A stretch of DNA of 64,000 bases from Nageia nagi (GCA_050084985.1 JBITNC010000001.1:44082001-44146000); one strand, 5' to 3'. Shown: positions 1 through 10,800, numbered from the stretch's first letter. The notes: generated from the sequence alone by a model not told the origin. A program made the numbers and translations.

Positions 1-1
1 G

Positions 2-1441
2 CATAGGGCCTCTTTATCAGTTACTATCACATTGCAGGCATGGGCCTACGAGCATATAGCTATGACACATCCTCCAGGGTTACCGATGCTAGGATTTGGT
101 AGTCACTTGGATTATGAGGTGGGCATAGTCCATTGGTGTGATGATTTTTATATTCACCCATCAGATGGAGTTCATTGAGATGTGAGCTATTATTGCCACA
201 TGCTTAGTCACTTGATTCCAAATCAAGTGAGATTCAAACCTTACCGCTTATATCCCATCTGGAGAGAGCTTGTAGCTGAGCTTACTGGTATTTGATAGCC
301 ACATGTTTTGAATGGTCATCGAGCTAATTTTTTGGAGTACTTTCATTTTGAGCGGGTGCACCATTAGTTCAGTTTAGTTCAGGATGTACATACCCCATCA
401 GTGCCATATTAGCGTGAGGGCACTATTTCAACAGAGGGTGTACAGCTGTTGGTTTACATAGAGCCAGATCCTACTCAGGAGGAGGGATCATTGGAGGATG
501 ATATCGGGGTGGATGATGTAGGGGTGTCTGAGGCCTTCAAGGCCTAGTGGGAGGAGGGAGATAATGGCCCAGAGGGTGGATTGGAGGGTCAACACATTCA
601 TCGGTGCATTGATGTTGATGAGGAGTTGGGTGGAGTAGCAAGAGGGAGAGAGGTAGGCGAGGAGCCTATAGGATTGGAGGCTATGAGAGAGGAGGCTACT
701 GGCAAGGAGTTTATGGTAGATGCTCCTAAGGAGTTAGCTCCTGAGGAGGAGGCTATGGGTGTAGGTGAGGAGAGATCTACCCCAGAGGTTATGCATGGAG
801 TCGAGGAGGTTCCTGCTACACAGGTTCCTAGCATCGATACTTTGCTAGGAGACATTTATGAGCTAAGACACTAGCTGGCATAGGCCTACTCATGTATGTA
901 TAGATATAGGGCTGAGTGAGATAGGTACATACATGAGAGGGATGAGGCTCATTCCTCTTTACAGGGAGCTCAGGTTCATTAGTTGGGAGCAGCCTCTACT
1001 TCTGGAGGTGGTCCTTCAGTTCTCCATCATGGCATTTATCAGTAGTGAGATTTTTACAATGGTATAGTATAGTTGTGGTTGAAAGGTGTTCCAACTTTTA
1101 CTCTAGGGGCTCAGTATCCTATACCTCCAGATACTTATATGCCTATAGATATTTCAGCATATCAGATAGGTAGCAATGCATAGGGCATAGTTGGATCCCC
1201 AAGCAGGACTCAGAGATCATGAGGTCTATCTAGCAGGAGTGGTACACCTTGGGCATCTCCTTTAGGGGCTATTAGTTCATTTGAGTTGCTAAGAGCTTAG
1301 AGTCCAGGTAGTCCTACAGGCTCCATAGGCACTACTCCTCCAGGTCAGGGTACCAGAGAGACTAGTAGATGGTAGAGGCAACCAAGTAGTCCTAGCAGAC
1401 AAGGCAATGGTTGGGGTAGTCCTTGAGGATACCCTTTTTCA
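2..1441 (+). pseudogene. Plant mobile domain (PMD/MAIN-like) protein, decayed
   Basis: One frame runs from position 2 to about 1441 without a frameshift, but about 18 internal stops break it. The first 130 codons show a WAYEH motif, a tryptophan-rich middle, then NFLEYFHFE and FSLVQDVHTP. This order resembles the plant mobile domain, where an LQxWAxE helix is followed by a Q-rich DNA/nuclear-type core ending in RQFGxxQxIP. The C-terminal half (from about codon 150) is acidic and Glu/Gly-rich, then Ser/Pro/Gly-rich, and looks disordered. PMD proteins are either host silencing factors (MAIN/MAIL1 class) or cargo of transposons; the decay and setting favour a transposon-borne copy. The first codons lie outside the window. 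GC content is visibly higher than in the rest of the window. The family call is inference from motif order; the open but stop-riddled frame is direct observation. Confidence 0.55.
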
Positions 1442-1964
1442 TGATGTTATTTTTATATGCTTATGAGGTTATTGGACCCTTGTATTTTATTGTATGATTC
1501 ATGATGTTGTGATGACCTTTTGATGGACTATGATGATGTATACATAGATAGATAGATCTTTGATATTTATGATACTTGTATGATTCTGATGCATGAGCTT
1601 TCATTCTATATATAGATTTATGATAAAATAGGTATGATATGTTGTTATGTAGATCATGATTGTATTTTAATTACTTGGTGATGAATAGATGTTAATGATA
1701 TATGTAATTTTCAAAACGTATGATGCATAGATATAATTGTGGAATGTATGATGATGAAATATATAACATATATCAGCAAATTGGTATTGATGATGTTATT
1801 AATATCAAAATTAAGTTAATAATAAGTATGATTATAGTTGCTATAATCAATAAATCCAATTTATAATTTTAATAAGTTAAGTTATTTAAGGACATGTTTT
1901 TATTATATTTTTACAGAATCAGATGCATCATCTTCCGTACTTGGCAATTTTACAATACAAACTT
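1442..1964. other. Non-coding stretch rich in ATG and GAT
   Basis: This may be the 3' flank of the PMD-like frame. It is AT-rich, with many short ATGATG and GATAGATA runs around 1500-1560 and 1680-1760. I see no reading frame of note and no terminal repeats. Confidence 0.4.
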
Positions 1965-2239
1965 CTTGACATGACAAAATAGTGACTTATGGATGTATAT
2001 GAACATTAACTTTATCTTGGTTAGGAGAACAATAAATAATCATTCTTATCCTTTCCAAAGAAAAGCAATTTTAATAATGTTCAAAGGTAATGATACATAG
2101 TAAACATGGCTTGACATGACACACTAGTGACTTATGGATGTATATGAACATTAACTTTATCTTGGTCAGGGGAATAATAAATAATCATTCCTATCCTTTC
2201 CAAAGAAAAGCAATTTTAATAATGTTCAAAGGTAATGAT
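1965..2239. repeat. Tandem duplication, period 145 bp, two copies
   Basis: The stretch beginning CTTGACATGACA at 1965 recurs at 2110 with only a few substitutions over about 130 bp. Both copies contain GTGACTTATGGATGTATATG and end in TTCAAAGGTAATGATA. The small frame at 2138-2350 lies across the second copy and is not convincing as a gene. Confidence 0.85.
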
Positions 2240-2600
2240 ATCCTCAAAAGGAATGGATTTAACACAATGGCACAAATGATTCTAAACACAAAACACATTA
2301 CAAACTATGACAAAAGATTAGGTGATTTTGGATTAATAACCAAGTTTTGATAACATCGACCTCATCTTTCTTTATCTCAAGATTTAACAACCTAAGATGA
2401 TATCAAACAATATTATTATATGTTGATAAAAAATCTACAAACTCCAGTGTGTGTAGTGAGATTCATTTCCCTTCTTAGATCATTTGAGATGAAATATTCT
2501 AGAGATATTAATAAGCTAGTCTATCCATATGAAACGTATAGAGGTCCATAGGAAAGAAGGTCGCTAACCAAAATGGACATATCACCACTCATAAGGTATA
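2240..2600. other. No gene seen
   Basis: AT-rich sequence between the 145-bp duplication and the hairpin pair. I find no coding similarity on either strand. Confidence 0.4.
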
Positions 2601-2704
2601 CCTCATTGCCAGATAGGCATCCATAGCCCCGATGAGGATTAACCCCTCGATCCCGCTACAACCTTTCTCTACTACCAGTCAGGCGTCCATAGCCCCGGTA
2701 GAGG
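2601..2704. repeat. Two homologous hairpins with conserved loops
   Basis: Copy 1 (2601-2637) and copy 2 (2667-2704) share the loop core GGCRTCCATAGCCCC. In each copy the first six bases pair with six bases at the end: CCTCAT with ATGAGG in copy 1, CTCTAC with GTAGAG in copy 2. The stems differ in sequence, yet pairing is kept. They lie downstream (in minus-strand sense) of element A's extra domain, so they may be part of that element's 3' region. Confidence 0.7.
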
Positions 2705-2715
2705 ATATTGTAATC

Positions 2716-2777
2716 ACCCAAGAATCATTGATATAATGTAGCAATTTTTTTTTTTTACTATCAAATGATTCTTGGGT
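2716..2777. repeat. Inverted repeat with poly-T loop
   Basis: An 18-bp arm at 2716-2733 (starts ACCCAAGAATCA) is complementary to 2759-2777 apart from one extra A. The loop of about 25 nt contains a run of 12 T. It follows directly after the hairpin pair. Confidence 0.8.
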
Positions 2778-3394
2778 TCGAGATGAAGCGAATAATAGGA
2801 TATACGTATAACTTTCACTTTTAATATCTTTTAGAATGATTTCATTCAAAAGCTCTTAGAATTTTTTAATGTTATAAGTGCTTGGAGTTTATAGATTTTC
2901 TTTCAAACATAAACTTTATGTTTTTCTATCATCTATGGTATATCATTTCTTTATAAAAGAAAAGACAAGGTGAATGTAGTGATAACAAGGAGATTATTCT
3001 AAAATGACCTTTTCACACATTACACATTTACTGGATAATCACATTTACAATGACATACAACATATATTCACATCATACGAGGGCAGGGCACCCAATTGCC
3101 AAGTAACCTCTAGATGTTTCCATCTAGGTAGATTTTATAATTTTATAATTTTTATGTGTTTTATAATTTTCAATTTTTTTTTTTTAGGATTTTATAATTT
3201 TTTAGGATTTTATAATTTTTTCTAGGGAATCTATTCATGATGCGTTCAAATCGAGTTTGGACTACATCAGGATTGAATGAACAATGTGTTGAACTAAACA
3301 AAAAACTAAAATCTAATATCACTTGATTATGATAGATTTCTGGAATACAATAATCTAAGTGTTCGGATGTTACGGTTTGAGTGATAGAAATGAT
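2778..3394. other. Non-coding, with TTTTATAATT-type low-complexity tract
   Basis: No gene is supported. From about 3130 to 3228 the sequence is built of repeated TTTATAATTTT and TTTTAGGA blocks. It probably belongs to the 3' untranslated part of element A, but no LTR could be recognised here. Confidence 0.4.
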
Positions 3395-3844
3395 TCATTC
3401 TCGATATTTTAAAGTCAGGTTGTGAGTACAATCAACTATTATTTTGGGCTTTTCTATAGGCCACAGAAGATAGAAATATATCATTAAATCATATTCTGAG
3501 TTAGGAGAAGACCATAACTCAAATGCGTTGATACAAACAATAACTTGATATCCATTTACTTTGACATCCCAACCATAAGGTTCGCATGCATCATAGAATG
3601 TCAAGGCCATTTTTTGTTGTATTTCAAGAGGCATGGAAAAGATATTTGAATACAAAGGAGTAGGAATGTTACGAATAACTTTCATAAAGATATCTTTGTC
3701 ATACCTACTTTCAAACTCCGAAATATGACTTCCATTATTCCACACTTTATGTTCTTTTGATAGTGTTTCGATAATCTCATTTCTAACCCTTATTTGATTC
3801 ATCATTGTAAGTTTAGAAATACGACAAGCTTGCCTTTCTTCCAA
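3395..3844 (-). pseudogene. Element A extra domain, second copy (unknown function)
   Basis: The open stretch of 149 codons lies downstream of integrase. Residues about 68-149 form a domain with PLEIQQK, then W-D-V, a GYQV strand, an ELW motif, and FYLLWP followed by KPKIIVD. The same spacing of W-[DE]-[VI], ELW, FYL-x-WP and PK-x-x-[VI]-D occurs in element B at 38581-38844, and a more divergent version lies in the preceding frame at 4022-4414. No membrane segment or signal peptide is visible, so an envelope-like role is unlikely. I do not recognise the family. Stops at 3850-3870 separate it from the first copy. Confidence 0.6.
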
Positions 3845-4021
3845 CTTTCATTTCTGAATTATGTGTCACATTTGCATGTGAGAAAATCTGTGAATTTGCC
3901 GATAGTATTGTTGTGATGTTCTAGAGGGAAAAGCCACAAAAGTATTTGAAAAATCATAAATCACCCTTTTATGAGGTAAATAATATAAAATTTCATCCAT
4001 CCATTCTAGGCTTTTGGTTAA

Positions 4022-4414
4022 TTATTTAACGTATTTCTGCCTAGCTAAAAGGAGTGAATACTTAGTTAATTGGCAATTTATAACGATTCTCGATATTCCA
4101 TAAGGCCATTGTAGGCAAAAAACTGTTATTTCTTGTGATATTCTTTCCATATGGGTGAAATAGATTTGCAGATCTAAAATAATGCTTACTTCATATCCAT
4201 AAAAAGTGACTTCCCAATCATTATTTCTACCATAAAACATATGATATGTTCTTTCATATTGTTCATCAATAGTCAACTGTAAATAATTTAAGAGATTAAG
4301 ATCAAATCCATGTTTTAAATATGTCAATGCCAAATCACTTGGATATCTTGGTGGTGGAAATCGTACTTGTGGTGGCATTATGCTACCGTCAGTAGATTCC
4401 TTTGCCAGATTCAT
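4022..4414 (-). pseudogene. Element A extra domain, first copy, joined to integrase C-terminus
   Basis: This is an open stretch of 130 codons. Residues 1-30 are Pro-rich (RFPPPRYP); residues about 48-127 hold IDEQYERTYHMFY, then DWEV, a GYEV strand, LDLQIYF, LQWP and RIVINC, and end in TKYSLLL. It aligns by eye with the copy at 3395-3844, which makes this region a tandem duplication of one domain of about 80 residues. Upstream in the same frame is the integrase C-terminal motif GDLVLK and NWLGPYIIKK, so here the domain is continuous with integrase. In element B about 0.5 kb separates the two, so the junction in A may result from a deletion. The function is unknown. Confidence 0.6.
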
Positions 4415-5541
4415 CCTTTCTTTTTTAATAAGTTCCTTTGCTAAATTTTTCTTAATGATATACGGTCCTAACCAATTCGGAGCAAACTTATCTCTAAGCT
4501 GTCGTTCTATTCATGAAGTTTGTTGATTTTCTTTTAAAACTAAATCACCTATTTTGAACTCATGAATTAAAACCCTTTTATCAAAAGCTCATTTTACCTC
4601 TTCTGATAAACACGCATATGTTATAAAGCATTAATATGTTTTTCATCTAAAAGTAACAATTGATCTAAGCGAGTCTATCTTGCCTTTTCATTGGAATTTT
4701 GCTCACTTAGATTTACTCTAAGGGATGGTATCTCAAGTTCTATGGGTAGGATGGCTTATGTTCCATATACTAAAGAGAATGGTGTTGCCCCAATAGGGGT
4801 GCATACACTGGTATGATAAGCCCATAAGGCCTTCGATATTTGCATATGCCAATCTCTATGAGAATCATTTACTATTTTTGCTAAGATATTCTGAATAGTT
4901 TTATTAGTAGCCTCTGCCTATCCATTGCCTTGTGGATAATATGGAGTGAAAAAACTTTGTTTAATTTTATACTTGTCACATATTCATTTTACCTCCTTAT
5001 TTTTAAAATTCTTTCCATTATCCATAATTAATTGGTTTGGTATACCGAATCTACATATAATATAACTTTCTATAAACTTCGTAATTCGTGAACCAGTGGT
5101 GGAAGTCATAGGAATAGCCTCTACCCATTTAGTAAAATATTTAGTTGCTGTGATGATGAACTTGTGTCCACCAGAAGATGTAGGTGTAATTTGTCCTATT
5201 AAGTCTAATGCCCATTTAGAGAATGGCCAAAGTGATTGTGTAGGATGTAGTTCTTGAGATGGTTGTGAAAATAAATGAGCATATTATTGACATTTAAAAC
5301 AATTTTTAACATATTCACAACAATCCTTTTCCATAGTTGGCCAATAATATCCCATTCGAATTAATCATTTTACAATTGCAACACTGTTAAAGTGTCCTTC
5401 GCATGTTCCATCATGGGCGAAAGATATAGCCTTTTTAATATCATTACATTCAAGACATCTGAGTAAAATACCGTTGAAATTTTATCGATGCAAGTTATCC
5501 CCTATCAAACAATATTTAGTTGCTTTGATTTTAAATGCTCG
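4415..5541 (-). pseudogene. Element A integrase
   Basis: The HHCC zinc region lies at about 5283-5400 (GYYWPTMEKD, then CFKCQ followed by a stop). The catalytic core shows the D of WALDLIG near 5200, the D of IMDNGKNF near 5025 and the E of the GNG-stop-AE motif near 4920. All three acidic residues are therefore present. The C-terminal GDLVLK and GPYII motifs are near 4440-4570, after a frame change. Stops occur where gypsy integrases usually have Gln or Arg, for example in GNG-stop-AEATNK. Integrase would insert the cDNA into host DNA. The protein is non-functional because of the stops and the frameshift. Confidence 0.8.
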
Positions 5542-6165
5542 TCATGATGATTTATTAAGGTTTGCAGGAAGAGTTCCAAATTTTAAGAAATCTATCAATT
5601 CCTTGTACCAATTATCTTTATCAATTGTGTCGATATTTAATACATTTTTTTCTTCATCTTCCTGTTGTAATGATGATTGAGATAATTGAATTATTTCAAC
5701 TTGAATTGGAGATTTTTTAGGATCCTTTGGGATAAGAGATCCAATAGAAGCCATAGCATCTGCAAATCTATTAGATGATCTTGGTGCCGCTTCTATACTA
5801 AATTGGTCAAAAGATTATAATAATTCTTCAACTAACACTTTATACTTTTGAAGTAAAGGTTCTTTACATTGATAGATTCCTTTCACTTGATTGATGATGA
5901 GTAAAGAATCTCCAATGATCTTAATTCTTTTAAGTTTTAATTTAATAGCAGTTTTTAATACTAATATCAAAGCTTCGTATTTCGCATTATTATTAGTACA
6001 AGGAAATTTTAATTTAAATGAATAAGGTATAGGGATCCCTTGTAGGGTTATAAATACAACACCTGCTCCACTGCCTTGTTCACATCGAAAACCATCAAAG
6101 TGTATTGTCATATCCCAATCATCTTTAGGTTCTACAGGTATTTCAATTTCATCTAGTTGAAACAA
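5542..6165 (-). pseudogene. Element A second (archaeal-type) RNase H and linker
   Basis: The open stretch at 5815-6165 carries HFDGF (D24), AKYEAL (E64) and IIGDSLLI (D86), the D-E-D set of the additional RNase H that Tat-lineage gypsy elements acquired. All three residues are intact. After one stop the same frame continues at 5542-5754 as the tether to integrase, with FADAMASIGSL, a common end motif of this domain. The role is removal of RNA during reverse transcription, probably sharing work with the first RNase H. Confidence 0.8.
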
Positions 6166-6849
6166 CCCATCATCAGGTAATTCAATGATAAGGGTTTCAT
6201 TATCTTACAATGGAGCATCAGCGAGATAGTCAGTATTTACTTGTCCTTTTATTGACTTTTGTCCAATAAAATGTAAATCAAATTTAGTTAAGTGCATTAT
6301 CCACTTTACAGTTCTTGAATTTTGATATGTTTTATTCATCATATATTTCAACGGATCCATTTTAGAGATGACATATGTTGTATGATTTAGCATATAATGT
6401 CGAAGTTTTTTAGTAGCAAAAATGATAGCAAGACATAATTTTTCCAAATATGTGTACTTAATCTCGTAGCTCACTAGGGTTCTACTTAGATAATATATAG
6501 CTTGTTCTTTATTGTGTTCATTCTTTTGAGCAAGCATTGTTCCTAAAGCATTTTCAATAGCGGAGATATATAACAAAAAGGGTACATCTTTTATTGGTGG
6601 ACTTAAGACAGGAGGTGATAATAAATATCTTTTAATTTCATCGAATGCATCTTGTTGCTCTTTGCCCCAATGATATTCTACTCCCTTTTTTAATAATTTT
6701 GTAAATGGTTTACATTTATTAGAAAGTTGAGCTATAAACCTTCTAATGGCTTGTAACTTACCCTATAAACTTTGTAATTGTTTTAGATTTGCAGGAGGTG
6801 GCATGTCTACTACTGCCTTCACTTTACTAGGATCTATTTCAATTCCTTG
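6166..6849 (-). pseudogene. Element A RT connection and first RNase H
   Basis: From RT the frame continues through a stop into the connection (KRYLLSPPVLSPP near 6600-6640) and the RNase H-like region at 6205-6576. This shows YYLSRTL, YTYLEKLCLAIIFA and LRHYML, all standard for gypsy RNase H. The usual Asp before the A-x-G segment is not obvious (ISAIENALG), so catalysis may be lost. It ends TDYLADAPL just before a stop and the second RNase H. Confidence 0.75.
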
Positions 6850-7500
6850 TCAAGACACAATAAATCCTAATAATTTTTCTGAAGTTACACCAAAAACACA
6901 TTTTTTTAGATTTAATCTTACTTTATGTTCTAATAATCTATCTAAGACTTTAATTAGATCTTTTCCATGATCTACTCGATATTTAGATCTAACCAACAAA
7001 TCATTGACATATTTTACTATGTCATGCATATAATCATGGAATATGTAAGTCATAGCCCTTTGATAAGTTGCCCTGGCATTTTTCAATCCAAAAGGCATAA
7101 CTTTATAACAAAAGGTACCCCAAGGAGTTATAAAAGTCGTTTTATGTTGATCTTTAGTAGCTATTTTTATTTGATTATAACCAGAAAACCCATCCATTAA
7201 TGATAACATATTGTGTCCCGCTGTCGAATCTACCAAACTATCAATGCTAGGTAGAGGGAAATCATCTTTAGGACAAGCTTTGTTAAGATCCCAAAAATCT
7301 GTGCATATTCTTATTTTTCCACTTGGTTTTTTCATAGGTACCATATTGGATATCCAATCTGAGTAGTCAATAGGTTGTATGAATTTAGCTTATAATAATT
7401 TTTGAAGTTCTTCTTTTACCATTAAAGCTATAGTAGGATGCATTTTACGTAATTTTTGTTTTACCAGTTTAGCATCAAGCTTTAAGGCTAAATTATGTAC
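6850..7500 (-). pseudogene. Element A reverse transcriptase
   Basis: Motifs run in order: KPSGKIRICTDFWDLN, CPKDDFPLP, LSLMDGFSGYNQI (first catalytic Asp), TPWGTFCYKVMPFGLKNA, and YVND where YVDD is expected. The D-to-N change (GAT to AAT) removes a catalytic Asp. RT begins upstream in the C-terminal end of the 7390-8211 frame; one TAA near 7388 separates the parts. The enzyme would copy the element RNA into DNA but is inactive here. Confidence 0.88.
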
Positions 7501-8346
7501 TACTAGTTTGGGATCTATTCTAGGCATGTCTGCATATGACCATGCAAATACCTTTTCTCGTTCTTTTAATAAATTTATAATTTCTTCTTGCTCATTCTCC
7601 GTGAGGTTTTCTCCTAATTGAATAATTTTAGGATTTTGATGATCACTACTAATATTTATTTCTAAGACTTTTTCAGTAAGCATATGTGACCCTTCTTCTA
7701 ATTTATTTGGTACTGGTATCCAGCCATTGTTGTTAACACTATATTCTTCATCGTATTCTTGAGTTTGTTCATTCGCGCATACTTGATTTTCATAGGTACC
7801 AAGTATGTAATCTACATTCTTGAACTCATGCACCAAAGGATTAGATGATATAAGAGAAAAATCAGCAATTATTTCATCTGTAGAAGTATTAGCTATAGCT
7901 TTGATTAAATTTTGATTTTCATTAACTTTATCTATTTGCTCATTATTTTGATCTTCAATATCATTCTCTTTTATTGTGACCATATTTACAGATGGTATAT
8001 CTGAATATGGAATGATTGATGATTCGGTATTTTTATTTATTTTTTCTTGTATATCACTTGGTAAGCACGAATGATTCCAAGGTGGCTCCATATTATTAAT
8101 AAAGAGCATTTTGATTCCTTCTAAGATGTCCATTTCACTTAATTGTTCTCTTATATCAACAATTTCTTGTACTATGGATTCTTTCTCTAAAATTTCTTCA
8201 TTATAATCCAAATTCTCTTCTCCTAAATTTTCTAATTTAGCAAGATTTTTATATTCATTTTGATAAACTAGTCCACTTTTATCAGTGGGATATTGATATT
8301 GTAATTCAATTATCTCTCGTGGATCTTGTTCATATCAACCCAATCC
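7501..8346 (-). pseudogene. Element A linker between protease and RT
   Basis: Acidic, low-complexity sequence (7390-8211) ends in the typical gypsy approach to RT: REKVFAWSYADMPRIDP, then a Lys-rich stretch leading to VKEEL. Two TGA stops near 8340 separate it from protease. The region has no catalytic role of its own; it is a spacer in the pol polyprotein. Confidence 0.7.
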
Positions 8347-9492
8347 TCATCCTTGCCAATTACATTTGTTAAAGTAATTTAAGACAAATGCTCTTGAACA
8401 TGGTGATAAATATTTCATATCATTATTAAAATTTCCTTCATATGTTTGATTGGGTATTGTTGACATAGGATCTACTATTCCCGCATAGATGAATATTGTC
8501 TGATTAGGTACCTCTCCTAAAGACACTATTTGTCCAATTACACTAGGTGATTCAGATAATTTACCCACTTCTTGCGATGAGGGTATATTAAATACCACAT
8601 CATCTACGTCATATTCTCCCATCCCTAAATCCCTTAATTTAACTTTTACTGGATATACATGGGAGGAGTCATTATTAGATGTGGTGTTTACTTGTTTTGA
8701 TGAAGAAGCTCCATATTTTTTGTCTAAAGCTTTAGCAACTTTTTCCCAAGTATCTTTATCTTGTATAACTATATCACCTTTTCTTTTTATGAATTCAGAT
8801 TGATTCGTACTTTTATTCATTAATATGGTTGATAAATTAGGAGATGGTAAGGTCACTTTATTTGGATCAAAAATTAAATTACAATGTGAATAAGGATCTG
8901 GATCTTTAAACACATAATGAAATTTATCTTTGTAAATGTATTTTAAACATCCATGATAGGTTGATGGAACACATTGCATTTCTCTAATCCATGGACGTCC
9001 TAGAAGCACATTGTATTGTATAATATTTCCTTCAATTATATGTAATAAAGTTTGAATGGTTTTAGCCCCTACTGTAATCGGTAGCACTATTGATCCCAAA
9101 GTTGAACACACTGCATCATTAAATGCCCTAATTTGTAAAGAAGGAGCTAAAATAAGTGAATCTGATAAATTCAAATTTTTGTATGCAACATCTGGAATTA
9201 TATTTATAGTCGATCCTTCATCTATCATAATTCTTTTAAATAATTTTCCATCTACTTTACCTATTATATGTAAAAGTGGATCAAGTCTGCCTGGTCCATC
9301 ATTATTTAATTTTTCTTGTTCGTAGAAGGTGATGCTAGGTTGTTGAGATATCCTCAAACTTTCCACTATTGAAATAAAATGATCAGGGTTACTAATATCC
9401 ACTTGAATTTCTTGTAGAATTTGATTCATAACCTCCCTATAACTCTCAGACTGTTGTAATAATTCCAATAAAGTCATCTTAACTAGAGACAT
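8347..9492 (-). pseudogene. Element A retropepsin-type aspartic protease
   Basis: This is an open frame of 381 codons. The active-site region is IDEGSTINIIP at residues 90-100; the family norm is D-G-G-S, so a Gly is replaced by Glu (G-to-A change). LLGRPWI at about residues 168-174 is the usual distal strand motif. Protease would cut the gag-pol precursor. The C-terminal 150 residues are a hydrophilic spacer. It lies directly after gag in the same frame. Confidence 0.8.
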
Positions 9493-9591
9493 TTTTAATT
9501 GTTGTTGAAGAGCACCTTTTACCGAAACTTTAGGTTATTGAGGAGGAGGTATTGGTTGTATATTAATTGGGTTTGATATCGATTGATTTTT

Positions 9592-10341
9592 TCATGGATT
9601 ATCCTGTTTATTCTGATATTGTTGCGCTCTTGTAGCTATACCAATCATATGTATTGAATCATCTATAGTCCCTATAAATGGTGTATCCTTATTATTCCAT
9701 GTGTAGTTCATTTGGTTTGGGATGGTTGCTACATTATTAGCCTGATGTGAAGGTAAGGGGTTTTGATATATCCCTAAATTTTGATTCGAAGGCACAACAG
9801 GATTATCCACATCTATTTTCTGACTATCTATCAAGTCTTGAATTTTATGTTGTAAAGTTCGACATCTATTTGTATTATGTCCTTTTTGTCTATGATAAGC
9901 ACAAAATTCATTTTCCTTATACCATTTGCTTCCCTTAGCATTAGGATTTTTAGGTTTTATATCAGGTAATCTAATCATACCATTATCACACAATTTTTTA
10001 AGTATTTTAGCTAATGGTTCTGATAATGGGGTAAAATTTCTTTTAGGTTTAGGTTCAACATTTTTTTTGGTTTTTGAAGCTTGACCAGAATCCTCTGTCA
10101 TAGCTATTTGATTATTTTGTGGTTGTTTAGTACTATTTTCATGTTGATTACCCTTTTTGTATTCCTTTTTTTTTAGCTTTAGTTCTCCATCTTGAATTTT
10201 AACTCTTTCTATAACTACTACCTGAGCTATAGCTTCTTCGAAAGTTTTATGTTGTTGAATTTGGATAACACTAGCTATTGGTCTTAGACAACTTTGACTA
10301 AATAACTTAACCAATTCCTCCTGTGGTATTGTATAATGCAT
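9592..10341 (-). pseudogene. Element A gag, nucleocapsid part
   Basis: This frame of 249 codons carries a C-x2-H-x4-H-x4-C cluster (C147, H150, H155, C160; CAYHRQKGHNTNRC). It sits after a Lys-rich stretch and before a Gln/Asn-rich tail. The same C-YH-GH-C arrangement is seen in element C near 52570. It would bind the element RNA. The in-frame TGA codons at both ends replace expected Arg (CGA). Confidence 0.75.
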
Positions 10342-10356
10342 ACTAGTGAGTATAGC

Positions 10357-10791
10357 TCACCATCTTAAGATGTAATCTTGTATGGTTTCATCAGGAAATT
10401 GTTGCAATCTTGTAAGATCAGTAATTGAAGATCTTTCTTTAATATTGATTCTAAAATGTTCAAGAAATTGATTAGCCAATTGTTCGAACATATATAAACT
10501 ATGCATGGGTAAACTATTATACCAATCTAAAGCTTGGCCTGCGAGTGTCATAGGAAATATACATAACATTAATGAGTCATCATTGGCTATCTGATAAATA
10601 GAAAATGTAAATTTTCTCAAATGTTCTTTGGGGTCTTCTCTTCCTTTAAATGATTCTATCTTAGGAAATTCAAACCTATATGGTAGTTTCTTTTTTGGAA
10701 CACTTGGATGAACAGGTTCATTGCAAATGTTCTTGTAATTTAACTTTTGAAGTCCTTGAACATTCATTTCTCGATTTATAAAATCCTTCAT
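10357..10791 (-). pseudogene. Element A gag, capsid-like domain
   Basis: Residues 40-144 match the retrotransposon gag fold: FPKIESFKGREDPKEHLRKF, then MTLAGQALDWYNSLP and FLEHF, ending QDYILRW before a TGA. This domain forms the virus-like particle shell. It is in frame with the nucleocapsid part and the upstream coiled coil. Confidence 0.85.
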
Positions 10792-10800
10792 AAATTCTTC

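Noticed and set aside
598-855. 85-codon frame on the minus strand
   Set aside because: Antisense to the acidic part of the PMD-like frame; a composition effect.
3395-4414. Envelope-like protein after integrase in element A
   Set aside because: No signal peptide, no membrane segment and no furin-like site visible; the domain repeats instead.
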